Of a stretch of DNA of 39,994 nt, positions 24,354 to 32,387 are shown in pieces; position 1 is the first letter of the stretch, and each line of letters begins with the position of its first letter. Both the position numbers and the translations under genes were made by a program. The stretch comes from Zobellella denitrificans (lineage in GTDB: Bacteria; Pseudomonadota; Gammaproteobacteria; Enterobacterales; Aeromonadaceae): the NCBI RefSeq assembly GCF_002237365.1, contig NZ_NMUO01000028.1, positions 1-39,994 of the forward strand, read 5' to 3'. The notes beneath the pieces were generated by a model that saw only the letters and a list, made by a program, of their open reading frames with translations, was not told where the DNA came from and made no database searches.

Positions 24354-25838
24354 TTAGCGCAGTTTTATCCAGGTGGTCTTGAGCTGGGTGAACTTGTCCA
24401 GGGCGTGCAGGGAGAGATCCCGGCCGAAGCCCGACTGCTTGTAGCCGCCGAAGGGGGTGCTGAAGTCCAGGGCGTCCATGGTGTTCACCGAGACGGTGCC
24501 GGCCCGCAGCCGGCGCGCCACCCGGTGGGCCCGGTTCAGATCGTTGGTCCACACCGAGGCCGCCAGGCCGTAGATGGAGTCGTTGGCCAGGGCGATGGCC
24601 TCTTCCTCGCTGTCGAAGCCGAACAGGGCCGCCACCGGGCCGAACACCTCGTCCCGGGCCAGCGCCGCCTCCGGATCCACCTTGTCGAACACGGTGGGCG
24701 GCACATAGGCGGTCTCCGTCGCGCCTTCGCCGCCGGTCAGCAGCTCGGCGCCGTCCTCCCGGGCCTGGCGGATGCACTGGCGTACCCGGTCGGCATGGGC
24801 CAGATCGATCAGTGCCCCCACTCGGGTGTCCGGATCCAGGGGGTCCCCCACCTTGAGGGCGCGGGCCCGGGCCAAGAACTGCTCCACGAACTGGGCCTTG
24901 ATGCGGTTGTCCACCAGGATGCGGGAGTTGGCGGAGCAGACTTCGCCCTGGTTGAAGAAAATGCCCTGGGCGGCGTGGGCCACCGCCTCGTCCAGATCGC
25001 AGTCGGCGAAGATGATATTGGGGCTCTTGCCGCCGGTCTCGGGCCAGACCGGCTTCATGTTGGACTCGGCGGAGTAGCCCATAAACAGCTTGCCCACCCG
25101 GGTCGAGCCGGTAAAGGCGAGGCAGTCAACGTCGTTGTGCAAGCCCAGGGCCTTGCCCACCACCTGGCCCAGGCCGGTGACCACGTTGAGCACACCGTCG
25201 GGCAGGCCCGCTTCCCGCGCCAGCCCGGCCAGGCGCAGGGCGGTGAGCGGCGACTGCTCGGCGGGCTTGAGCACCACCGAGTTGCCGCAGATCAGCGCCG
25301 GGGCCAGCTTCCAGGCGGCGATGTCGAGGGGAAAGTTCCAGGGCACCACGGCGGCCACCACCCCTATGGGTTCGCGGGTGATGGTGGCGACGCTGTCGCC
25401 GTCGGTGGGGGCGACCTCGCCGTAGAGCTTGTCCACCGCCTCGGCGTACCACTCGAAGCAGGCGGCCGAGCCGGGAATGTCGATGTTGAGCGCATCCTGT
25501 ATCGGCTTGCCCACGTTCAGGCACTCCAGCAGGGCCAGCTCTTCCGCATGTTCCCGGATCAGGGCGGCCAGCTTCAGCAGCACCGCCTTGCGCTCCCGGG
25601 GCGCGGCCCGGGACCAGGCTCCGGCGTCGAAGCTGCGCCGGGCGGCGGCCACGGCCCGGTCGACGTCCGCCTCGTCACAGGCCGCCACCTGCCCCAGCAG
25701 CTTGCCGGTGGCCGGATTGACCATGGCGTAGCTTGCCCCGCTGGCGGCGTCGGCAAAGCCGCCGTCGATAAAGGCCCGGGTTTCCAGGGTGAGTTGTTCG
25801 CACTTGTGCTGCCAGTAGGCTTTGTCTCGTACCGTCAT
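24354..25838 (-). CDS. PuuC-like aldehyde dehydrogenase
   Basis: A 494-residue NAD(P)+-dependent aldehyde dehydrogenase that resembles E. coli PuuC (gamma-glutamyl-gamma-aminobutyraldehyde dehydrogenase) from the opening KAYWQHK to the closing FGGYKQSGFGRDLSLHALDK. The motifs are complete: VPWNFPLDIAAWKLAPAL, LKPAEQSPL, FTGSTRVGK, general base Glu in PETGGKSPN, and catalytic Cys in NQGEVCSAN. The start is placed at 25838, where GGAG lies six nt upstream; a further in-frame ATG at 25850 would add four residues. An identical-spacing bipartite motif shared with two other promoters of the cluster lies 122-156 bp upstream. It probably oxidises an amino-aldehyde made by the aminotransferase at 27143. 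Confidence 0.92.
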   Translation of the reverse strand: MTVRDKAYWQHKCEQLTLETRAFIDGGFADAASGASYAMVNPATGKLLGQVAACDEADVDRAVAAARRSFDAGAWSRAAPRERKAVLLKLAALIREHAEELALLECLNVGKPIQDALNIDIPGSAACFEWYAEAVDKLYGEVAPTDGDSVATITREPIGVVAAVVPWNFPLDIAAWKLAPALICGNSVVLKPAEQSPLTALRLAGLAREAGLPDGVLNVVTGLGQVVGKALGLHNDVDCLAFTGSTRVGKLFMGYSAESNMKPVWPETGGKSPNIIFADCDLDEAVAHAAQGIFFNQGEVCSANSRILVDNRIKAQFVEQFLARARALKVGDPLDPDTRVGALIDLAHADRVRQCIRQAREDGAELLTGGEGATETAYVPPTVFDKVDPEAALARDEVFGPVAALFGFDSEEEAIALANDSIYGLAASVWTNDLNRAHRVARRLRAGTVSVNTMDALDFSTPFGGYKQSGFGRDLSLHALDKFTQLKTTWIKLR

Positions 25839-25959
25839 CCTTCTCTCCATTCACCCCTGCTCGGGGTTTCCTCGTCCTGTCAGTATCGATCCCAGGGCGG
25901 AATCCGCTCCAGTCAGCGGCTGCCTTGTCTTGCCAGACTATGAAGCGGGCTTGCATCTG

Positions 25960-25994
25960 TAAAATATTTTAATTTTTTGTTTTGGATTTGATTT
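25960..25994. promoter_or_regulatory. Cluster motif copy A (upstream of aldehyde dehydrogenase)
   Basis: TAAAATATTTTA, 13 nt, GATTTGATTT. It is aligned without gaps to copies C (28665) and E (38045) and lies in the same orientation relative to its gene. It is a candidate regulator binding site combined with an UP-like AT-rich element. Confidence 0.6.
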
Positions 25995-26005
25995 ATCTAT
26001 GCCAA

Positions 26006-26950
26006 TCATTTCAGGCTGCGATAGAAGCGGCTGTCGGTGAAGACGGTGCTCGACAGCTGCTGGGCCTGTTTACTCAACTGCTCGATAAAGGCCTCCGCCG
26101 CCGGCGTCAGCCGGAACTGGGCCAGCCGGGCCACCCCCATGCGCAGGGGGCGCAGGTTGTCGGTCAGCGGCACATGGGCGAGGCGCTTGCCGTCGAGCGC
26201 CAGGTTGTTGACCAGGGGCACGTTGAACAGGGAGTAACCGAAGTCGTTGGCCACCAGGCCGCGCACCATGTCCATCGACCTGGCCTGGTAGGCGAAGTCG
26301 GGCTCCAGCCCCTGGCTGAGGAACAGGGAGAAGAAATACTCCCGGCTCATGGGCCAGTCGAGCAGCACCATGGGGTGCCCGGCCAGCTCCGCCAGCGCCA
26401 GCTCGCCGCGCTCCGCCAGGGGATGATCCTGGCTCATCACCGCGTAGGGCGGGAATTCCATCAGCGGCTCGAACTCGATGTCCGCGGGGATCTGCAGGTC
26501 GTAGGTCAGGGCCAGTTCGTAGCGGCCGTCGTGCAGGCCCTGGATGATGTCCTTCTGGTGCTTTTCGTCGCACTGCACATTCACCGCCGGGTACATGTCG
26601 TTGAAACGGCGGACCAGACCGGGCACCAGTATGGGGGTGAAGGTGGGAAAACCGACGATGCGCAGGGAGCCGGCCACATCCTGCCCCAGGGTGCTGGCGT
26701 AGTGGGCCAGGCCGTCGGCCTGGCCCAGCAACTGCTTGGCCTTGACGATAAACTGCCGGCCCGAGGGGGTGAGCGACAGCCCCTGGGCATGGTGGCGCAC
26801 GAACAGCTGCAGCCCGGTGACGCTCTCCAGGTGCAGGATGGCGGAGGAAATGGAGGGCTGCGAGACGTGCAGCTCCTCCGCCGCCCGGGTGACGCTGCTG
26901 TGTTCGCCGGCCACCACGAAGTAGCGCAGTTGCTTGAGGGTAAAACGCAT
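26006..26950 (-). CDS. LysR-type regulator, probable controller of the amine cluster
   Basis: A 314-residue LysR-type regulator. The helix-turn-helix is at residues 3-62 (LKQLRYFVVAGEHSSVTRAA, then VSQPSISSAILHLE), and the ligand-binding domain starts near residue 92 (GSLRIVGFPTFTPILVPGL). It is embedded in the minus-strand catabolic cluster between the aldehyde dehydrogenase and the aminotransferase, each of which has its own upstream AT-rich motif. It is the only regulator gene in the 24-38 kb cluster, so it is the natural candidate to bind that motif. The domain resembles CynR/CbbR-group members, which does not fix the effector. Confidence 0.9.
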   Translation of the reverse strand: MRFTLKQLRYFVVAGEHSSVTRAAEELHVSQPSISSAILHLESVTGLQLFVRHHAQGLSLTPSGRQFIVKAKQLLGQADGLAHYASTLGQDVAGSLRIVGFPTFTPILVPGLVRRFNDMYPAVNVQCDEKHQKDIIQGLHDGRYELALTYDLQIPADIEFEPLMEFPPYAVMSQDHPLAERGELALAELAGHPMVLLDWPMSREYFFSLFLSQGLEPDFAYQARSMDMVRGLVANDFGYSLFNVPLVNNLALDGKRLAHVPLTDNLRPLRMGVARLAQFRLTPAAEAFIEQLSKQAQQLSSTVFTDSRFYRSLK

Positions 26951-27017
26951 AGGCTTGCTTCCTGCAAAGGGAAACGGCTCGGCAAGCGCCCTTCCCGAAC
27001 CATTATTTAGACTGTGC

Positions 27018-27041
27018 TAAAAATATATCTGGATTTGAAAA
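27018..27041. promoter_or_regulatory. Cluster motif variant B (upstream of the LysR gene)
   Basis: TAAAAATATAT, three nt, then GATTTGAAAA. Both halves resemble the 13-nt-spaced copies but the spacer is shorter. It lies 68-91 bp before the LysR start, a position suited to autoregulation. Confidence 0.4.
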
Positions 27042-27088
27042 AATAATGCAATGGCGGCGACGGCTTTCCGGCGCCGGGGCGGGAATGG

Positions 27089-27113
27089 AAAAAGGCGGGA
27101 GCAGGCTCCCGCC
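27089..27113 (-). terminator. Terminator of the aminotransferase gene
   Basis: On the minus strand GGCGGGAGC, short loop, GCTCCCGCC, then UUUUU (A's at 27089-27093 on the plus strand), 30 nt past the stop. Confidence 0.88.
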
Positions 27114-27142
27114 ACAACACGGCAGAATGGACGAGCCCTGGC

Positions 27143-28546
27143 TCAGAGAAAGCCTTCCGCCTTCAGTTCCTGGACGGTGACCTCGATGCTCTCCCGCAGG
27201 GTGGCAATCATAAAGTCGATATGCTCCTTGGCCAGGGTGAGGGGCGGCGACAGCACGTTCATGTGGGCCAGGGGGCGCACTATCAGGCCGCGGGCCTGGC
27301 AGTGGGCGGCGATGCGGTTGCCGACCCGGGCCTGGGGATCGATCAGGGCCTTGGTCTCCTTGTCGGCCACGTTTTCGATGCACATCATGAATTTGCGGCC
27401 GCGCACGTCGCCGACGATGGGCAGATCGAGCAGGGTCTTCAACTGGGTTTCGAAATAGGCGCCCATGTCGCGCACCTGGGCGCACAGTTGTTCCCGCTCC
27501 ATGATCTCGATGTTCTTCAGACCGGCGGCACAACTGACCGGGTGTCCCGAGTAGGTGAAGCCGTGGGTGAAGATGGCTCCGTCCGCCTGGGGTTTGCTTA
27601 TCACCTCGTAGATCTCGTCCGAGAGGATGGTGGCCCCCAGGGGCAGGTAACCGGAGGTCAGGCCCTTGGCGCAGGTGATGATGTCCGGCACTATGCCGAA
27701 CTCGGCCTCGGAGGCGAACATGTGGCCCAGGCGACCGAAGGCGGTGACCACCTCGTCGGACACGTAGAGCACGCCGTATTTGCGACACACGGCCAGGATC
27801 TTCCGGTGGTAGCCCTCGGGCGCCACTATGACCCCGCCGGCACCCATGATGGGCTCGGCGAAGAAGGCGGCGACATTGTCCGGGCCCAGCTCCAGGATCT
27901 TGTCTTCCAGCTCCTGCACCTTCTCGTTGCAGAAATCCTCCAGGCTCTGGCCGGCTGGGCGGCGATAGGGGTTGGGGCAGGATATATGGTGCACCAGCTG
28001 CTCCTCGATATCGAAGCCGATATGGTCGAACTTGACCCCGGTGATCGACATCGCCATATAGGTGCTGCCGTGGTAGCCGTCGATGCGGGAGATGATCTTC
28101 TTCTTGCTCTTCTTGCCCAGCTGGTTGAAGTAGAAGTGGATGATGCGCACCGCGGTGTCGTTGGCGACGGAGCCGCCGCAGCCATAAAACACGTGGTTGA
28201 GGTTGCCCGGGGCCAGCTCCGCCAGCTTGGCGGCCAGCCGGGCGGCGGGCACAGTGGTGTGGTGGCCGAAGCAGGAATAGTAGGGCATCTGCCGTACCTG
28301 CTCGGCGATGGCCTCGGCCATCTCTTCCCGGCCGTAGCCGATGTTGACGCACCAGAGCCCGCCGATGCCGTCCAGATAGCGGTTGCCGTCGCCGTCGATC
28401 ACGTGCACGTTATCGCTGCCGGCCAGCACCATGGAGCCGGTTTCCTTGAAGGTGGAGAAGTCGGTCCAGGGATGGATGTAGTGATCCCTGTCCTGCTGCC
28501 ACACTTCCTGCATGCTGATGTTGGTTGGTTTGGACATTTTCGACAT
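27143..28546 (-). CDS. Class III aminotransferase (putrescine/omega-amine:pyruvate type)
   Basis: A 467-residue PLP-dependent class III aminotransferase. Features are the N-terminal HPWTDFSTFKETGSMVL, GIGGLWCVNIGYGREEM, YGCGGSVANDTAVRI for phosphate binding, SDEVVTAFGRLGHMFASE with the pyridine-ring Asp, and the Schiff-base Lys294 in TCAKGLTSGYLPLGA. This arrangement is typical of SpuC-type polyamine:pyruvate and related omega-amine transaminases, which turn a terminal amine into an aldehyde. That fits the PuuC-like aldehyde dehydrogenase of the same cluster. The start is uncertain: the first ATG (28546) has AAGGAG only two nt away, the second (28537) eleven nt away. The transcript has its own terminator. 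Confidence 0.9.
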   Translation of the reverse strand: MSKMSKPTNISMQEVWQQDRDHYIHPWTDFSTFKETGSMVLAGSDNVHVIDGDGNRYLDGIGGLWCVNIGYGREEMAEAIAEQVRQMPYYSCFGHHTTVPAARLAAKLAELAPGNLNHVFYGCGGSVANDTAVRIIHFYFNQLGKKSKKKIISRIDGYHGSTYMAMSITGVKFDHIGFDIEEQLVHHISCPNPYRRPAGQSLEDFCNEKVQELEDKILELGPDNVAAFFAEPIMGAGGVIVAPEGYHRKILAVCRKYGVLYVSDEVVTAFGRLGHMFASEAEFGIVPDIITCAKGLTSGYLPLGATILSDEIYEVISKPQADGAIFTHGFTYSGHPVSCAAGLKNIEIMEREQLCAQVRDMGAYFETQLKTLLDLPIVGDVRGRKFMMCIENVADKETKALIDPQARVGNRIAAHCQARGLIVRPLAHMNVLSPPLTLAKEHIDFMIATLRESIEVTVQELKAEGFL

Positions 28547-28664
28547 CGCTCCTTTGCTCGTACTTGAATACCATCACCGGCCTGTCGTTTCGCTCGCGGA
28601 GCCGCTCTGGCCCAACGGGTTAACAAACCGCTAACCTTGAGGTTACGGATCATTTCATCATTGT

Positions 28665-28699
28665 TAAAATATTATTTTTTCAGTGTTTGCATTTGAAAA
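28665..28699. promoter_or_regulatory. Cluster motif copy C (upstream of aminotransferase)
   Basis: TAAAATATTATT, 13 nt, CATTTGAAAA. Both halves are identical to copy E at 38045 while the 13-nt spacers differ, which argues for selection on the two halves. It lies about 119-153 bp before the aminotransferase start, in a 527-bp gene-free stretch (28547-29073) that also holds a terminator and a palindromic repeat. Confidence 0.65.
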
Positions 28700-28828
28700 A
28701 ATTATACAAGGGGGATGGAGTGGAAAGAGTCCCCAAAAAGGTTCCTTTCGGCACTTTTCGGGACAAACCAGTGAGTTTCGGCCCTCAAATGGGCCCGGGG
28801 CGACCGTACGGGCACTGAATTCCGCTAA

Positions 28829-28856
28829 TAAAAAACGGCGACCTCGGTCGCCGTTT
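28829..28856 (-). terminator. Terminator of the M20 deacylase-permease operon
   Basis: A perfect 11-bp inverted repeat (AAACGGCGACC at 28833-28843, GGTCGCCGTTT at 28846-28856) followed on the minus strand by a U-run. It lies about 215 nt past the permease stop. Confidence 0.85.
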
Positions 28857-28897
28857 CAGTTTGATGACAGGTCGTTGTCATGACCGCATAGGTCAGC

Positions 28898-28993
28898 CAA
28901 AGGGCCAACTCCGCCGACACGCCGCAAGTACATCCATGTAGGCTCGCACATACCATCCCTGGCATGTGACGGTCGGCGGAGCCGCTCCCTTTG
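28898..28993. repeat. 96-bp palindromic repeat element downstream of the permease
   Basis: Nested arms CAAAGGG (28898-28904) with CCCTTTG (28987-28993), and CTCCGCCGA (28909-28917) with TCGGCGGAG (28973-28981), enclose a 55-nt centre containing TACATCCATGTA. The form resembles dispersed intergenic palindromes of gammaproteobacteria. Only this copy is present in the window. Confidence 0.65.
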
Positions 28994-29073
28994 TTCGCCT
29001 GCTTTGGCATAGGCGTTGCCTGTCTGGTCAACTCTGAAGGTTTGTCAGACTGCCTTCATCCTGGCGCGCCCGC

Positions 29074-30498
29074 CTACTTGGCGTCCAGCACCTTCTCGAT
29101 GGGCTCGGGCTCGAACAGCTTCTTCTTCATCACCAGTTTGACCCAGAGCACCCCTATCACCGAGACGATGCCCAGCACCGCGCCGGCGGCGCCGAAGATC
29201 TGCCCGCTCAGTTCGGGGGCGGGCGAGGCGTAGTACACCGCATAGAGCATGCCGCCGATGCCGATGATCTGGGGCAGGGGGTAGAAGGGGGTCCTGAAGG
29301 GCCGTTTCATCTCCGGGTAGCGGCGGCGCAGGGCGATGACGTTGACATGGGTGATGATATAGGCCAGCAGCCAGGCGATAGCGGCGGAAATCAGCAGCAG
29401 GCCGATGGCATCCGGATCGTCGCCCATGATCAGCATGGGCAGGCCGGTGACCGCCGCCACGAACAGCACCGCCACCCAGGGCGTCCGGGTGCCCCTGGTC
29501 AGGTGCTTGAACTGGGGGAAGGCCTGGCCGTTCTGGGCCATGCCGTAGAGCATGCGTGGAATCGCCGCCAGGGAGGTATTCACCGTGCTGCAGGTGGCGG
29601 TGATGGCGGCGATGGCCAGGAAGGTCAGGCCGGCCTCGCCGAACACCGCCTTGGCGAAGTCGTAATGGGGCAGGGGCGAGGCGGCCAGTTGATCCGCCGG
29701 TATATAGAAGAGGGCACCCAGGCAGTAGATGGCGATGGTGATGAAGATCACGGTGACGCCGATGATCATGGCCCGGGGGATGTTGCGCTCGGGAGCCTTG
29801 GACTCCTCCACCAGGGGACAGACGAACTCGGCGCCCACATAGCCCCAGATGGCCAGGGCGACCAGGGTGATGACACCGGCGCCCAGCGGGTTCCAGTCGG
29901 CGGTGAGATCGATGCCCGCCGGATGGGGATTGGCCACGCCACCGATGGCGGACAGGCCGAGCGCCAGCAGCGCCAGCACCATGACGAAGGCCAGTACCGA
30001 CTGCAGCTTGGCGAACAGATCGATGCCCATCAGGTTGAGGCCGGTGAAGACGGCGAGCAGGCCGATGCCCACGCTCATGGGCGGAAAGACGCCGGGGTAG
30101 ATCTTGTCGATGATAAAGTCGAGCAGCAGCAGTTCGGCGGACAGGGCGAACATGGCCACCACTATGTAGCCGGAGAACACCGCCAGTATGGCCGGAAACT
30201 GGCCGATGGCGACCTCGGTGTAGCTGCTGAGGCTGCCGGCGCGAGGGATCATCAGCGACAGCTCGGAAAAGGAATAGACGTAGGTCAGGGCCAGCACATA
30301 GCCGATGGCCAGGGGGATGATAAAGCCCAGGCCGGCGATGCCGGCGCCCTGCAGCATCAGCACCATGACCCCCTGGGACACCACCAGGCCGATGGCGACC
30401 GCCAGCAGGGAGCCGAGCCCCAGTACCCGGCCGAAGCCGGTGTTCGCCTTGCTGTTGCCGGCGGCGGGCGCCGCGGCGTAGGTGACATTGTCGGACAT
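29074..30498 (-). CDS. APC superfamily amino acid/amine permease
   Basis: A 474-residue inner-membrane permease with about 12 hydrophobic helices. The first helix motif region reads GSLLAVAIGLVVSQGVMVL, which replaces the usual Gly-rich start of amino acid carriers, and the loop YVGAEFVCPLVEESKAPERN holds the conserved Glu-Glu...Pro-Arg-Asn segment. The protein ends in a short charged tail. AGGAG precedes the ATG. It lies 93 nt downstream of the M20 deacylase and is probably co-transcribed; the transcript ends at the terminator near 28840. The substrate is unknown; an amino acid, polyamine or the deacylated product are candidates. Confidence 0.88.
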   Translation of the reverse strand: MSDNVTYAAAPAAGNSKANTGFGRVLGLGSLLAVAIGLVVSQGVMVLMLQGAGIAGLGFIIPLAIGYVLALTYVYSFSELSLMIPRAGSLSSYTEVAIGQFPAILAVFSGYIVVAMFALSAELLLLDFIIDKIYPGVFPPMSVGIGLLAVFTGLNLMGIDLFAKLQSVLAFVMVLALLALGLSAIGGVANPHPAGIDLTADWNPLGAGVITLVALAIWGYVGAEFVCPLVEESKAPERNIPRAMIIGVTVIFITIAIYCLGALFYIPADQLAASPLPHYDFAKAVFGEAGLTFLAIAAITATCSTVNTSLAAIPRMLYGMAQNGQAFPQFKHLTRGTRTPWVAVLFVAAVTGLPMLIMGDDPDAIGLLLISAAIAWLLAYIITHVNVIALRRRYPEMKRPFRTPFYPLPQIIGIGGMLYAVYYASPAPELSGQIFGAAGAVLGIVSVIGVLWVKLVMKKKLFEPEPIEKVLDAK

Positions 30499-30591
30499 AT
30501 TCCATTCACTCCTAAACGTTGCTATGGCCGGCTCCCGGGGCGGGCGGCTAGCTCCTGCCGCCGCTTGCCGGGAACCTTCGGGTTGCGCTGG

Positions 30592-31767
30592 TTAAGCTGG
30601 ACGCCCGGCGGGCGCCCTCAGTTGTGCCAGCAGGCGGGCGATAAAGCGCTCGCCCTGCTCGAGCTGGCTGAGGTCGATGAACTCGTCGGGCTTGTGGCCC
30701 TGCTCCATGCTGCCGGGGCCGCATACCAGGGTGGGCACCCCCAGCACCCGGCTGAACAGGCCCCCTTCGGTGCCGAAGCCGATGGTGTGGGTGCCCTCGG
30801 TGCCGGCCAGGCACTGCACGAAGGCCACCACCTCGGCGTCGTTGGCGGTGCTGAGCCCTGGGTATTCGGTGGTGATCTCGACGTCGATGGCGCAGTGCGG
30901 ATCGGTGCGGCGCATCTCCGCCGCCAAGGTGTCGGCATAATCCCGGAACTCCGCCAGCAGGCGGCGGGGATCCTCGGCGGCGATATTGCGGATCTCGAAC
31001 AGGAACTGGCAGTGGTTGGGCACTATGTTGAGGGCGGTGCCCCCTGCCACAGTGCCGGTATGCACTGTGCTGTAGGGGATCTCGTAGCCTTCCTCGAAGG
31101 GGCCCTGGTTGCGCTTCTGGATGGCTAGGCGCTCCAGCCACTGGATCAGGCGGGCGGCGTAGTTGATGGCGTTGACCCCGAACGGCGCCAGGCCCGAGTG
31201 GCATTCCTTGCCGCGGACGTCGACCCGGGCGGCGAGCTTGCCCTTGTGGGCGGTGACCACCTTCATCTGGGTGGGCTCGCCGATGATACACAGGGCCGGC
31301 TTGAGCGGCAGCTCGGCCAGGGTGTCGATCAGCCGGCGCACCCCCACGCAGCCGATCTCCTCGTCGTAGGAAAAGGCGAGGTGGATGGGGGTGTGCAGGG
31401 GCTGCTTCACCATCTCGGGTACAGCGGCCAGCACCAGGGCGAGGAAGCCCTTCATGTCGGCGGTGCCCCGGCCGTAGCAGCGGCCCTCCTCCAGGGTCAG
31501 CCGATAGGGGTCATGACGCCATTGCTGGCTGGTGACCGGCACCGTGTCGGTATGGCCCGAGAGCATGATGCCGGCCTGGTCCGCCGGCCCTATGGTGGCG
31601 TAGAGGTTGGCCTTCTGCCCGGCCTCGTCATGCACCAGGGTGCTGGCCACTCCGTAGCCGTTCAGGTGGCCGCGCACATAATCCAGCAGGGCCAGGTTGG
31701 AATTGGCGCTGGTGGTGTCGTAGCCGATCAGTCGCTGCAGAATTTCGAGGGTAAGGGCGCTGGCCAT
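30592..31767 (-). CDS. M20 family deacylase, ArgE-like
   Basis: A 391-residue zinc amidohydrolase related to acetylornithine deacetylase ArgE. Metal and catalytic motifs are complete: SGHTDTVPV, GRGTADMKGFLAL with the bridging Asp, SYDEEIGCVGVR with the catalytic Glu, GEPTQMKVVTAHKG, and C-terminal GPGSMEQGHKPDEF with the last His ligand. The dimerisation domain lies between about residues 178 and 290. AGGAG lies six nt before the ATG. It is paired with a permease and sits in a catabolic cluster rather than with arg genes, so it more likely removes an acyl group from an imported N-acyl amine or amino acid than makes ornithine. An AT-rich motif variant lies upstream. Confidence 0.9.
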   Translation of the reverse strand: MASALTLEILQRLIGYDTTSANSNLALLDYVRGHLNGYGVASTLVHDEAGQKANLYATIGPADQAGIMLSGHTDTVPVTSQQWRHDPYRLTLEEGRCYGRGTADMKGFLALVLAAVPEMVKQPLHTPIHLAFSYDEEIGCVGVRRLIDTLAELPLKPALCIIGEPTQMKVVTAHKGKLAARVDVRGKECHSGLAPFGVNAINYAARLIQWLERLAIQKRNQGPFEEGYEIPYSTVHTGTVAGGTALNIVPNHCQFLFEIRNIAAEDPRRLLAEFRDYADTLAAEMRRTDPHCAIDVEITTEYPGLSTANDAEVVAFVQCLAGTEGTHTIGFGTEGGLFSRVLGVPTLVCGPGSMEQGHKPDEFIDLSQLEQGERFIARLLAQLRAPAGRPA

Positions 31768-31858
31768 GGGATCTCCTGGTAAACATTGGTCACTCCGGGC
31801 TGCTACCGCAGGCCGGGATGTTTCTCTGTGGTGAAGATTATGTAATGGCTTTGTATAT

Positions 31859-31885
31859 TAAAAATATTTTTATACTGTGCCTTGA
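31859..31885. promoter_or_regulatory. Cluster motif variant D (upstream of M20 deacylase)
   Basis: TAAAAATATTTTT followed by a weak CTTGAATAAA half-site with a different spacing from copies A, C and E. It lies 92-118 bp before the deacylase start, in the 133-bp gap after the UspA gene, where I see no terminator. Confidence 0.35.
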
Positions 31886-31900
31886 ATAAATAAAAACTAT

Positions 31901-32377
31901 TCAGATGCCTGAGCCGACTCCGCGCACCCTGATGCAGCTGCAGTGAGCCTGGGCACTGACCCGGTCGGCCAGGCTGCCGAACAGGCGATCACCCTCGGCA
32001 TGGCTGCCCAGGACGATGGCGTCCACCGACAACTGGTCCGCCAGCTCGAGGATGACGGTAGCCGGCGTTCCCCGGCGAAGATGGCAGTCCGCTCTCAGGC
32101 CTCGTTGTGTAAGGCGTGTCTGGGCCTGCAGGAGAGCTTCCTCGGCCAGGGACTTCAGGCTCAGCTCCACCGGACTGGCGGCCTCAATGGGGCCGACCCT
32201 GAGCTGGGTATAGCGCCGGTTGGTGTAGGAAAAATGTCGGTAGACGCTGACCAGGCTAAGCCGGCTGTGGAAAGCGTGGGCCAACTCGGCGGCGGTATCC
32301 AGGGCCTGGAGAGCGGCCTGTGAGCCGTCCACCGCTACCAGCAGGTGGCGGAAGGGGGAGGAATGGGGCGTATTCAT
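31901..32377 (-). CDS. UspA-domain protein encoded with the TRAP transporter (TeaD-like)
   Basis: A 158-residue universal stress protein. It begins FRHLLVAVDGSQAALQALD and ends with the ATP-binding-type region VDAIVLGSHAEGDRLFGSLADRV. The usual Gly-x2-Gly-x9-Gly-Ser is altered: G-S-H-A-E-G-D is followed by LFGS, so nucleotide binding is plausible. It follows the large TRAP permease by 10 nt with AAGGAG upstream of the ATG. In Halomonas elongata the ectoine TRAP system TeaABC is followed by the UspA protein TeaD, which tunes transport; the same order here suggests that role. Confidence 0.85.
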   Translation of the reverse strand: MNTPHSSPFRHLLVAVDGSQAALQALDTAAELAHAFHSRLSLVSVYRHFSYTNRRYTQLRVGPIEAASPVELSLKSLAEEALLQAQTRLTQRGLRADCHLRRGTPATVILELADQLSVDAIVLGSHAEGDRLFGSLADRVSAQAHCSCIRVRGVGSGI

Positions 32378-32387
32378 GTCATTCTCC

